From contig QKWP01000127.1 of NCBI GenBank assembly GCA_003550325.1, positions 434,143 to 498,142 of the forward strand: DNA of 64,000 nt. The letters run 5' to 3'. Under the pieces are notes generated by a model that did not search any database, had not been told where the DNA came from, and was given only the letters and a program-made list of their open reading frames with translations. Below are positions 35,760-46,954 of the stretch, piece by piece (position 1 is the stretch's first letter; each line of letters begins with the position of its first letter). The position numbers and the translations under genes are program-made. The stretch comes from Gigaspora rosea (taxonomy: Eukaryota > Glomeromycota > Glomeromycetes > Diversisporales > Gigasporaceae).

Positions 35760-35975
35760 GGGTGGCCAAATTTAGTAGCCAAATTAGTAGACATATGGTG
35801 GCCAAATTTAGTATATATAGGGCAGTCAAATTTAATTTATATAGGGTGGCCAAATTTAGTATATATAAGGCAGCCAAATTTAGTATATATAGGGCGGCCA
35901 AATTTAGTATATATAGGGTTGTCAAATTGCTTGTTTTTATAATATATATAGAGCAGCCAAATTTCATATTTAATT
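35760..35975. repeat. Minisatellite GGCCAAATTTAGTATATAT, right block
   Basis: About seven units of ~28 bp share GGCCAAATTTAGTATATATAG. Open frames on both strands here (AKFSIYR repeats) are by-products of the repeat, not genes. Confidence 0.8.
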
Positions 35976-36384
35976 ATAAAAATACTATAACTTCAACCTG
36001 CTATAACTTTTTTACAAATAGATTTAAAAAAATTCAAAACCATGGAAGTGTTTAGCTTGTTTTTAACATTTTAAGATAGTATTTTTTGATTACTATTTTT
36101 TTTGATGAAGAATTATCAATTTGAATGTCATTAATTTTATTTGTCGGGACTAGGTTGTTTGCACCATAGTATAAAAAATTCACCCACGTGATTATTGACC
36201 ACCAAAGACCATAATTTGGTGTAATGTAACCCAATTAGAAAAATTTAAAACAAACGCAAAAAAATCAAAAGTTTGTATAACAACCTACCCAAACCCTAAT
36301 CCTAAGCTAAAATAAACAAACCTAAAAGAGTTTTGGTACTGATCACATGGAGCGAATTTTTTATGCCAATACTAGGTAAGATAA

Positions 36385-37751
36385 AATTACTTGCCTAGTG
36401 ATTTTGGCACCTTGCTGTATTATGCCCTGATAGACCACATGAACTACAAATATTTTTTGATCATGGCTTTTGTTTTGTTTGCTGATTCGTAGTGTTTAGT
36501 TGCAGACATCCTTTGCATTAAAATACTAATAGATTTTTGACTTGATTAAAGTTATTTTTTTTATCGATATTATACTCTTCATTTTCAGAAAAATCTTGGT
36601 TACATTTTTGAGCAAGTATAGTCATTGTTTTTTGCTATTAGTCAATAAATTGTTGTAGCTATATTACTATCTCTTGATAAATATTTTGTTCAATAGCAAG
36701 TTAACTGCCTGCTGGGCAAGTCCCCAAATTTACCATATTTAAGTTTTTTTGTGCTAAATGATGCAAATCAATACTAACTGTTTTAGGCACAGTTGAAGGA
36801 TTCAGAACCAAAATTCCATTTACATTAAACGATTTTTCACTAACTCATAGTTTGTAAAACAGCAAGCCTTTGCAGCGACATTATTGGTTTTTTGCTTATC
36901 AGTATACCATTGTGCAGGTATCATTTGGATGTGAAACTCTGCGACACTTGAGTGCATCATTATTCTGAAGTAATGGCAGCAAACGATGCCTTAGGATATG
37001 TTAGACATGCATGAACAAAAATATGAAATAGAATTGACCATCACTACAAAATGTATATATCTCTTATTTTCAGGCCATATATTTGTAATCTTCTATATTT
37101 CTTGGATATTTTTTTCATTTCATCAATTTCAACAAAATTTTTTTAGCATTATAAATATTCTCAACAAATCTATTAGCTATGTCAAGGTCAAAATTCTAAT
37201 ATAATAAAAGTGTTATATTAAATTAAATTAGATTGCTATATAATTATGAAATAATATGCAAGGACGTTATTTCAATTCTGGTCTAAATTAAGGCCAAAAT
37301 TCGAAATTACACCCCTGTACTTTATTTCGCACCTATATATTTCAAAATTAGCCAAGATATTATATTAAATTCATTTGCCTTATTATAAATTCTAATAATA
37401 TCTAATTTCATTTTACTTGCAGTAAAATAAAGACACTGTGCTATTTCTAAGCATTCTGCTGATAGTATGTGAGGGTAAGGTAAGGTATTTATTCATTAAT
37501 TTATTAATCGCTGGAAAGAGATCATGTCCAACTGATGTAATTCCTATGCAAGATGAGACAGTATGATATTCAAAAAAGTGATTCCATTGTGTCTCATCTT
37601 AAAGTCTCTCTTCTAGTGTGCTAATGAGATCACATAGAGTACTAGTTGATGTTAACACACTCTTAATGATATTATTCATACTTTTAACACGAGAGGTAGT
37701 TTGAATTCCTGCAGTAAATATTTTTGACATAAATGCACAAGCCCATGCTCG
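36385..37751 (-). pseudogene. MULE transposase, C-terminal part
   Basis: The minus strand reads AWACAFMSKIFTAGIQTTSR, then MNNIIKSVLTSTSTLCDLI (37600-37745), then WNHFFEYHTV and GITSVGHDLFP, then MIPAQWYTD near 36920. It ends in a CCHC zinc knuckle CSSCGLSGHNTARC (36405-36455). These are the segments after the catalytic core in fungal MULE transposases. It continues the N-terminal half at 41927-43200 and was separated from it by the hAT insertion. Internal stops show that it is dead. Confidence 0.75.
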
Positions 37752-40700
37752 TAGAGCTTCAATCCTACTTTTAAAAAGCAATCCAGATTAAATTCGAATT
37801 CTCTTTTATGAATTTGGATAAATCTGGTTATAATCCGAATTAGTAAATTCAGATTCAATCCATAAAAATTTATAAAAAATCACGATTTTCAAAAATTCTT
37901 CTATATATGCACACCTACTATTAACTATCAGTACAAATGCAATTTATATCCCATTATTCTCTGCACATAAGTGTACAGATCTTTGTAGCTAACCTTAGCT
38001 TTATGCAGAGATTTTGACAAAACAACTAACTGTCAAGTATTATTTTGGGCTAACAATAAATTATGCCTTAAATTATGTAAATTCTATAAGTTAAAAATCA
38101 TTTATTTCAGGCTAACAATGAGTTATGCCTCAAATTATACAAATTCTACAAATAAAAATCATTAAACTAATAAAAGTATACTATTTATATGGATTCTGTA
38201 AATTTATTTACTTTTGTCAGACTTCAACATTTTACACTAACCCGGTATTCAAAAAGTATGAAAATACTCATATTAATACTAAGTTCGAAAAATTAAAAAT
38301 CAGTTTTTTTCTTACTTGCACAAAATAACTGATTTCAAAAAGATTAAAATTTTTTTAAATTTCACAAAATGATACTATTATTTAAGAAATTATATGAATA
38401 GTATATCAAATTTTACTTCTTAACTTGCTTTGGATAATAGTAGGATCTACTAGTCATTACTTTACGGTAATTTAAAACATATTAAAATTGTAGCAGGAAC
38501 TCAGACTAATTAAATAGCACCTTACTGATTATTTCCCATGTTCTGTTTCTTCGTTCTATGCAGGTGCAAAAACGCTCATTGTATTAATATTCCTTTTTAG
38601 AAATAACATCTGATCTACCAAAGTTGGATCTAGGCTTGTTTTCTTTGCACTAATAAGGTTACCGGCATGTGAAAACAATCATTTACTTAAAACCAATGTA
38701 GCCGGTATTCCAAGATATTTCTGTGCAATTTTAGAAAGGTTTGAAAATTTCTGCATATTTGATTTCTACTAATATAAAGGATTTTTGGTTTCTAACAATG
38801 ATAGTAAAGACAAATAAGTCAAAATTTCATCCAAAATTTGTATATTCGGAACCTCTTTTTTTTCTCATCTGACGCTATTTACAATATTCTTTATGTAAAC
38901 GCGAGAAAGTTTCAGAACTAGGAGGAGGTAAATTATTTGATTCAGAAGTTGCCTCTTCCATTTCTCCAAATTCTTTATGAAGTTTTTGACTTATTTGTTG
39001 CTTTTCTGACTCATCCTCTAAAAAATCCAAGTTCTTATACCAGGGATCCAATAATGTAGCTATTAAACTAAGTTCATTTGAAACATTCCAATAATAAATC
39101 AATGCATCATAAATATTTTTTTTATCTTTTCCAAAATACCTACAAAATAAAATTATATAACCGTATATCTTTATCGTATAAAATATTAATAAAAAATAAT
39201 CCTGATTACTATATCAAGAACACAAGATAATTAATAATACTCTAATCTATAAGTGGAAATAGGATCAGGATATTATTATTACTAATACTACTTATTTAAT
39301 TTATATATAAAAACTTGTAAAATTATATAATAATATCTGCTATATTTAATATATTTTTAATCAAAATTCTTTTTTCTGTAATATTGCTTGTGATTTCATT
39401 ATCATTGCAATCGATTTCTACAACTTCTGAATCAAATACAGTATTTTTGTCAGAAAACAAATTATCACTTAACGGTTCTTCACTTGCTAAATCGAAAATT
39501 ATTTTTTTAATTTTTGGAATTACCCAACTTAGAGTCACATATATATTTCCAGAAAATTTTTGTGTCATCTCCTCAAATGGCATTAATAAATCAATAAGTT
39601 GATCTATTAACTCCTATTTGTCATCAGAAAGAAGAATGCTTTTCAATTTATTACTATCTTTTTTGATTTCACGGTCAATTGAAGTATACAAATCAGTTTG
39701 AAGTTGGGTGATAGCATCTTTTAAAAAATAAAGGCGATCCCCAGGTATAATATGTTGAGTTTCAACGTGTAGGCACATCTTGAATACAGCCTATAGAATC
39801 TGTGTAGCCAAGCCTTTTTTGAACTTCTTTTAATCATTCTAATTGCTTTTGAGTTTGAAAAAATTGAATTATTCTTTTTATATGTGCAATTAAAATTTCT
39901 GCTAGAGCTAACTCTTTCTAATTGCTAATTGTTAGATATGAACTGTACACAGCAAATATTTAATCTCCTCACATCCATCCTTTTGATTTAATAATGGGAA
40001 CATTGCTATCATGTTACTACCATTATCAGTAGTAATTGAGATTATACGATTTTTAAGATTCACAATTCGATAAATTTATAAAGTTCACTAACTATAACTT
40101 TACTAGAATGTGGAGAATGAACGTATTAAATTTTCAACATTACATTTTTTATTTCAAAATCCAATGTGATCCAGGTCGCAGTAATTCCCAAATATTCATG
40201 TTTTAATTTACTGGACCAAAAATCCATTGTAAGAGAAACATTTTCTGCAATTTCAATAAGATTTTGCAAATTTTCTCGATTATATTTATAGCTTTTAATG
40301 ATCATTGTTTGTTTTTTTTCACCTGGAATAACAAAAGGAGGATCGAATTTGGCCATTTTTTTATAAACATTATTAGTAACGGTAGAGAGAGGTTGATTTG
40401 CAAGCATTATCTATTTTAAAAGGCTTCCTCTCGTCTTTTTTGAATATGTGCATAGTGTGGACAAACTTTTCACACAAATTCAGTAATTTTAGAATTTCGC
40501 AGCTAAAAATTATAAAAATTAATAAAACATATTATATAAATATTTAATTTTTATTATAGATACTACCTTTTTTGAATTGACTTTATCATTTTCTGAAACA
40601 ATTCCATGAACATCTCTAAGATGTGTAATTAAATTTCCTGTCGAGCTTCCTACATTTTTATATTCTATAGCACCGCTTTCCATCCTTATCTAAGATTTTA

Positions 40701-41918
40701 CAAGTTTGCACTTTTTTACCTATGCTATTTATGGTTTTGTCAAAGTATTCTTGGGTAAATGATGGATATCTACATTTGCATAATTTTTTACATTTGGGAA
40801 TAGTAGTCACTCTGTCTAAAAAAAATTAAAAAAATTAAAATCTGTAATACTTTTAAACTTTTAAGTTATTACTAAATTTTAATACCCTTTTCTGTATTTT
40901 CAAGAGTTATTTAGCTATCAGGTAATACTTCAGTTGACAAATCAGATAAAGTTCTTGAAGTTTCAAAAGAGCCATATTGTTCCAATCAGTGTACATTGTT
41001 TCAAAATCAATATTGCTATTATAATAATAGTTGGAATTATTATCAGCTATCGTCTTGTCACAATCTAATGGTATACCGATTTTCTAGTTTATAAATAATT
41101 AACCCTTAATTACATCATTTTTTTTTTTACAAATTAATCCATCTATGAACTTCTAAATTCACACTTTTAGTGATCAAAAAAATAACAATAAAAGTATGCC
41201 ATTCTATAGCAATACCAAACAAAAAAATTTTTTTAAAATATTAAAGGTTAGAAATTTTTTTTAGTTTATTAATCTTCTTTCTATTTATTCTTTTGCTATA
41301 ATTTGCAAGCTTTATATTAGGTATATATATGTACATAGTTGAAGTATAAAACTATCTAGATTATATTTTTATTTTTTTACGATTTTAATAATAACACCTT
41401 TTAGTGTATTGTTTTAAGTTTTATAATTTTATTGAGAAAAAGATCTAATTTTTATATGTATAATTTACTATCTTGTATAATAATACAGTAATATATATAT
41501 AATAAACTCTTATACACAAGCTCAAACTCTATATGCACAAACTCAAAGTTACATGCACGTACCACTAGATTTATACTATAGGTATTTTCAAAAATACTTT
41601 TGCTTTTTTTTTTAACAAAACCTGAGTTCAGCTTTTGTTGAAAAAAAGCAAAAAGCAAAAGTATATTTGAAAATACCTTATATATTACCTTTGTATGTAT
41701 GTACGTGTGTATCTGGTATGTACCTACGTACATACATATATACCAGATACTAATATGTGAGATCCTAGCAATATCTGGGATTATAATTCGAATAATCTTT
41801 ATTTTTAATCTGACATGTATTAGAATTTATCCATTTAAAATTAATGGACAAGAATATCCGAGATTAATCTGAATTATCGGATTAATCTGAATTAGTCAGA
41901 TTATGAATCAAAGCACTA
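37752..41918 (-). mobile_element. hAT DNA transposon inserted in the MULE, 4167 bp
   Basis: The ends are TAGAGCTTCAATCC at the left and (inverse) TAGTGCTTTGATTC at the right, a good hAT-type inverted pair. The flanking 8-mers CATGCTCG (37744-37751) and TATGCTCG (41919-41926) match at 7 of 8 positions. They fall within the same codons of the interrupted MULE transposase (the RAW/RAY site), so the original target can be read from both sides. The interior holds a decayed hAT transposase on the minus strand (38575-40760) and AT-rich non-coding arms. Confidence 0.9.
38575..40760 (-). pseudogene. Decayed hAT transposase (BED finger and dimerisation domain)
   Basis: From the N-terminus on the minus strand there are BED-finger remnants near 40600-40700. 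MLANQPLSTVTN (from 40407) leads to AENVSLTMDFWSSKLKHEYL, which contains the first catalytic Asp in the DxWSS context. Next come an acidic linker region (39323-39583) and IATLLDPWYKNLDFL (38990-39070). The end is the hAT dimerisation domain KIAQKYLGIPATLV, then LFSHAGNLISAKKTSLDP (38600-38750). Several stops and frameshifts break it. AT-rich gaps such as 39110-39330 may be introns or decay. Confidence 0.8.
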
Positions 41919-41926
41919 TATGCTCG

Positions 41927-43200
41927 TCTACTGGGATATAGTACTTTCATTAAGTAATCTTTAGCATTGATATACTTTTCAGTAAGTTGTGTCCATCTTT
42001 CATAAAAAACTTCCTCACATAAACTGTTAAAATATAGTGAATTTGGTATATAGTTTTGTATATTTGTTCAATTACTAAATCTGCAGCATGATTAGTATCT
42101 GTTACAAATATTAACAGTTCAGATAAAATGGCATTTTTTGTACACTCCAAAATCTATTAATATGATTTTGTTGTTTTATCAGAAATGAGTGCTTGTACAA
42201 CAAGATGAGACCTAGTGTTGTTATTCACAACAAGAAAAAGTGAAAGTTGCATCTGATAGTGGTTGGTATTGGCAGTATTATTATTTAAAATAATATCATG
42301 TTTCATAATATTCAGGCCAAAGAGCAATCTGCGCTAGTAACATCTAGAAAAGATGGGTAAGTCTATTTTTGTGATCAAGTTTGAACTCAACTACCCATGC
42401 AGGATCAAGTGATTTCTTTTAAATTAGTGTTGTGAGTAAACGAAATGCATCCATATTTTCTTCCATTTTAACCTTAAATTTTTGAATTGTATTTGCAAAA
42501 CCACGTTCCAAAATAGATTTATTTGGAAACTTTGCTTTTAACAGCTTTTTTTTTGGGTTCCTATTATTAAGTTGCTATATTTGGTAAAAAATTGAAGTTC
42601 ATTAAGAACTTCTTTTGAAATATCTCAATGTACTGAAGAAAAATTTACCACATTAGGATGCAATTCATGATTGTGTATGTTATTAAATGTGGTAATTGTT
42701 ATACATAGTGTTTTTGAACAATTGATATTAATGCTCCATTCACATTCTTGACATTTTAACTTGCGGATTCAGTGTTTATCAATATTAATATGTTTTTTTG
42801 GCTTATAGCAGCCTCCAAATTTACATCTGAAACTATGAAGTTTGATACTACTGTTTGGATGTCGTTCTAATCTCTTTTAATAATTCCAAATCCCTGTTGT
42901 TTACTGTATGTTTCCATAATTGTGTCTATCTCTTCCCATGAGCGCAGGAATAACCAACAAAAAGATCCACAATTTTGTTAAGTACATTTGTATCTAGTCA
43001 AAAAAAAAACAATATAAAAAATAATTATTCATTTATACAATCTAACATATTTACTTTTAAATTTTTGAGATGCTAGTTACTAAAATCAGGTATTTCTTAA
43101 TTACTTTCAAATTCGTGTAAAGCATTCGATATTAATTCAATATTATCTTTGTGATTACTATTGCTTTGGACCTCTTCAATATTCTTTGCAGTAAGCATAT
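41927..43200 (-). pseudogene. MULE transposase, N-terminal and catalytic part
   Basis: The minus strand shows, in broken frames, a FAR1-like zinc-binding N-terminal region (CQECEWSINISC, then HNHELHPNVV near 42640-42760). After it comes KEVLNELQFFTKYSN, then the DDE core with FVTDTNHAADLVIEQIYKTI (42020-42110), where the acidic residue lies in a VTDxxxA context. The end is CEEVFYERWTQL and LYPSRRAY at 41930. Its C-terminal half is at 36385-37751, across the hAT insertion. It is non-functional. Confidence 0.7.
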
Positions 43201-43976
43201 TAAAAATCTCTAACAAAGAAAAAAATATTTTAACAAACCTTTTTATTATTATTAATTTTTTTATGAACATAACATATATCCTGAAGTTCCATATCCATAT
43301 CTAACAAATCAATGACTATTTATCAACAAAGTTTCTTATTGTTTATTTCGTTGAGACACTTTTTTGGACCAGAGATGAGATACAAAAAAAAAACAAGCTC
43401 CTTTTTTGTTATGCTTTTCACTAAGTTTTTCACTTTAACTCACAAGATATTTTTTTGAGTAAGTAAGACTTTATTATTAAAAAAGAAAAAAAGCAAAAAA
43501 ATTGGCAATTTGACTGATCACTGAATTTTTATATTTAGGAGTAATTATTATATCATGTCAATAAACATTTATTTGCATATGTTATAGGTATGTACTTTTC
43601 TAGAATTACTGCTATTAGATAATTGGATGATGCTGGTCAGTTTCTATTTCAGGAAGTACTTTTAAAGATAAGGAAGTTTTCAATTTACCAATTTGTACTT
43701 TTAGTGTGCCTAGAAAAAACTCGACTTCAACTCGTGCATCTAGAAATGTAAAAAGTCTAGAACTTCAACTCATATGCCAATCAATATATTAAGAAAACAT
43801 ATAAGTATGTATCTAAATATACTAAATGCAATTGAAGTTTCAAGTCTTGGAGTTGAGTCAGGACTAAACTGGACCTTTATATTTCTATTTACACAAATAA
43901 ACAATTAATAGTATCATGTGATTTCGACAATATTACAAATAAGAGTGTAACAGGTTGTTACAAATAGATTTATCCT

Positions 43977-44639
43977 TTAAATAGTTACTTGTTTTTGGTT
44001 ACAAATATTACAAATACAATCATTTTAAATAAAAGTGCTAGCAAGGCTGTCTAAATTCAAAAAAAGTATTAGACTTAGCAAATACAATTCGTTATTTATA
44101 ATAAATTTATTCTTCAATTACAACTTTTAAAATAAAGATAATTATTTTAAATATTTAAATTCAATTCAATATAGCTGCTAATTCACTAAAAAAAGATTTT
44201 TGACCACATTAAAATTTTTATTTTTTTACTAGACATAGCATATATAGCATCAATCCTTCGATAATACATTGCTTTTTAAAGTATTCTTTATCTGATTTTT
44301 TCAAAAAGCTTGCAAGCAATGAGTATTAGAATTCACTATCTTTGGGAATTTTGAAAATATGAACATTTTGTGCCAATCTTCAAAATATTCAACTTTATAC
44401 TCTTTTTTTTTTTAATAATTTTAAAACCTTTTAATTTGGCCTATTTTTCATTACATTTTCAGTCAAATGTATTCTTTTTTGCTATTGTTTCTTTTTTTCC
44501 AACTGGGAATAATTTGCAGATTGGAATTTCCTTTATCTTTGGGAGCTGCTAGTAACTTCCGCTTATATCCTAACTCTTTTGTTTTGCATCTTTTGACAAA
44601 TTCAACCTGAACTCGAATCATAGAGCTGCTTCAAATACA
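43977..44639. other. Spacer between two MULEs
   Basis: AT-rich sequence. Near 44480-44640 on the minus strand there are traces that may be the extreme C-terminus of the next MULE transposase, but the frames are too broken to define. Nothing else is seen. Confidence 0.4.
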
Positions 44640-46954
44640 AGCTATAGGGTCAGCACCACTATTAAGATCATAAAGAAATAAGGTTAATCAAGAAGTTGAC
44701 TGGCTTTTTGCTGCTTGATAATGTTTTATAAATTTATTTAGTACTGAGAATCAGTGTTTTTATAATCTTTTTTAATTTCATTTAAAAAATTATTAAATGC
44801 AGTAGTATTAATTTCCTTAAGCTCATTATCATCTTGAGATTTTCACTAGCATTACTTATGCTACTATTTGAAGTTCTCATCATAGTTGTTTGAAAATTTT
44901 CATAATATTGTGAAATAAGTTATCTCTTGTAGTGTAATCGAGTGCAATATATGCATATAACATGCAATCGTTAGGTGTTAATGAGGGCAAAAAATTTAAC
45001 ATATAAATATTAAATTTTATCACAATAGCACTCTGGTGCTTATGGGGTACACCTGATATACCAACAAAGCATGTACACATTCAATTTTACTATTTATAGT
45101 GTAAACAACCCCAGTATCCTGTTTTGTACTTGGTACTAAAAATTCATTGCTCATATTTAATTTTTGAATACAATCTGCATTAACTATTTCCCTTTCTGGG
45201 CATAGAAATTATTTTGCAATTTGTAAATGTTCAGGCAGAAAATTGAGTAATCATCATTCATAAAACCTTTCTATATTTATAGTTACAAATCTAAACATTT
45301 GTAATATTATATACCTGTGTTCTTGTAAATATAATATCTTTTAATTTACAAAAAACTCATTCAATATAATTGTTAGTATTGTTCCTATGCATGGGTATCC
45401 CTAGACAAAAAGACAGTGCCCAAAAATAGTGCCTCTCCTATAATGCTCAAAATGCTTTTGTAATAAAGGGTATAAATAATAAAAACTTTGCTTAAACTCT
45501 GAATAATGCACATTCATTTCTGAAGCAGAGGATGCATAGAGAATTTTTTTATTTTTTGTATAATTAATACTCAGTCTTCTTTATTAATACGGTGCTTTGC
45601 ATTATAGAACTATCTTCAAAAAGCTTGTAATATATGAAATATATATAAAAAACATGTTTCTTGCAGTTAGCCAAATTTCTAAGCATTGCGCTTTGCACTT
45701 GAATCATTAGTAAGAAAAATATTTGGCCCAATTTGAGGTCCATGTCCAAAAAATGTGTATAAAGAAAGAAATTGGTTTTAATAAATCTATAGCCCTTTTT
45801 AGTGTAATTTCTGTTTCATTAGAAGTTATAAATAGGCCCAATAGAAGTACACCTACTGTGCAACTAGTATAAAAAAGTGTTATAGATGTATTAAAGAACT
45901 CAAATGATAATGAAGCATCAACATAATACAATTTGCCTGCCAGTAGAATTTTTTCATGCACTCGTAACATTAAGTTGGTTACAATACACAGTATAAACTC
46001 ATTTTTATTGCATTCATCATACTTTTGTAAGACTGCTTTGCCTTGACATGAACTATTATAGTTATTAACAAGTTTTTCTAACCATTCAACCATTATTTCT
46101 CTATTAGGATCACCTAATATTTTGCTGTGATATTGTTAAAAAAGTTTGCAACATAATTATAACCTAGGTTTTGAGTCTGATTAGCCAATACTTCTAACAG
46201 CTCTTGATCATTTTTAGTACTTAAATAAAGCTCACATGTATAAGCATATAATACTAATGCAGGGGAATGACCATCTTTAAACAGCTCTAAGTATTTTTCA
46301 TGTACTTCATTTTTATATAACAGAACTCAATGATACAGCTGAATTTACTACATGATTATAAGTAAATTTTATATTTATTTCAAGTGGATGCTGTATTCAA
46401 TATGCCAATTTTCTAATCAAAGATGCATTGTTGTAGTCAATTTGTATTTTACATTCTAAATGATTTAACTGTTTTATTTTACGAGATTCTTGCTTTTCCT
46501 TTACTTTGTTACTGTAAACACAGTGATGCAATTTACAAAAAGTATTTGTCTTCCTTTAATTTTATAATGTTTGGTTTCAGGCATTGTAGTTTTTGACCAT
46601 GATTCAAATGCTATAAACCATTTGGATGCTTTTTCTTTAGTATTTACATTCACAAATGCATCTAATTCAAATTGTGAGATTGTAAAATTTTCATCAGTTT
46701 TAAATGACGGCAACACATTAAACCTTTTAATTAAGTAAGAATAATCTTTGGGAAGTATAGATTTTAATAGTTCAGGTAGAGAAGTTCATGTAAAAATTTG
46801 AGAATTTGCTTCACTTTTATTTTTTTTTCTAGGTAATTTTTTAGACCAAAGTTAAGGTCTTTATTGTTTAGATCACCATTTAAATCATTGTTCTGATTGT
46901 CTTTCATATTATTATACAAGTCATTATTTATACTATCATTCAGGTCACTGCTTA
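44640..46954 (-). pseudogene. Second MULE transposase, decayed
   Basis: N- to C-terminal on the minus strand: an Asn-rich leader (46764-46954); FTISQFELDAFVNVNTKEKA and TTMPETKHYKIKGRQIL (46520-46700); then the DDE core LYYVDASLSFEF...GLFITSNETEITLKRA (45790-45930). The next segment (IGPNIFLTNDSSAKRNA, 45640-45730) is in another frame. A SWIM-type finger follows, CTCFVGISGVPHKH (45030-45080), in which the usual second-pair Cys is His. The architecture matches the SWIM-domain MULEs common in arbuscular mycorrhizal fungi. Frameshifts, stops and a 2.1 kb insertion make it dead. Confidence 0.75.

Larger units (their letters stand above)
34477..43976 (-). mobile_element. MULE DNA transposon, complete but interrupted
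   Basis: The inverted termini GGACAAATCTATTTGTAACA (left) and GGATAAATCTATTTGTAACA (reverse complement of the right end) pair over about 50 bp. They are flanked by 9-bp sequences TTTAAATAA (34468-34476) and TTTAAATAG (43977-43985), matching at 8 of 9 positions. A 9-bp duplication is the Mutator hallmark. Inside, on the minus strand, is a decayed MULE transposase split by a hAT element at 37752-41918. A minisatellite and a foldback lie near the left end. Without the hAT the MULE would be about 5.3 kb. Confidence 0.85.

Noticed and set aside
35723..36055. A 110-codon frame of AKFSIYR repeats, with a frame also open on the other strand
   Set aside because: It is the translation of the 28-bp minisatellite; both strands are open because of the repeat composition.
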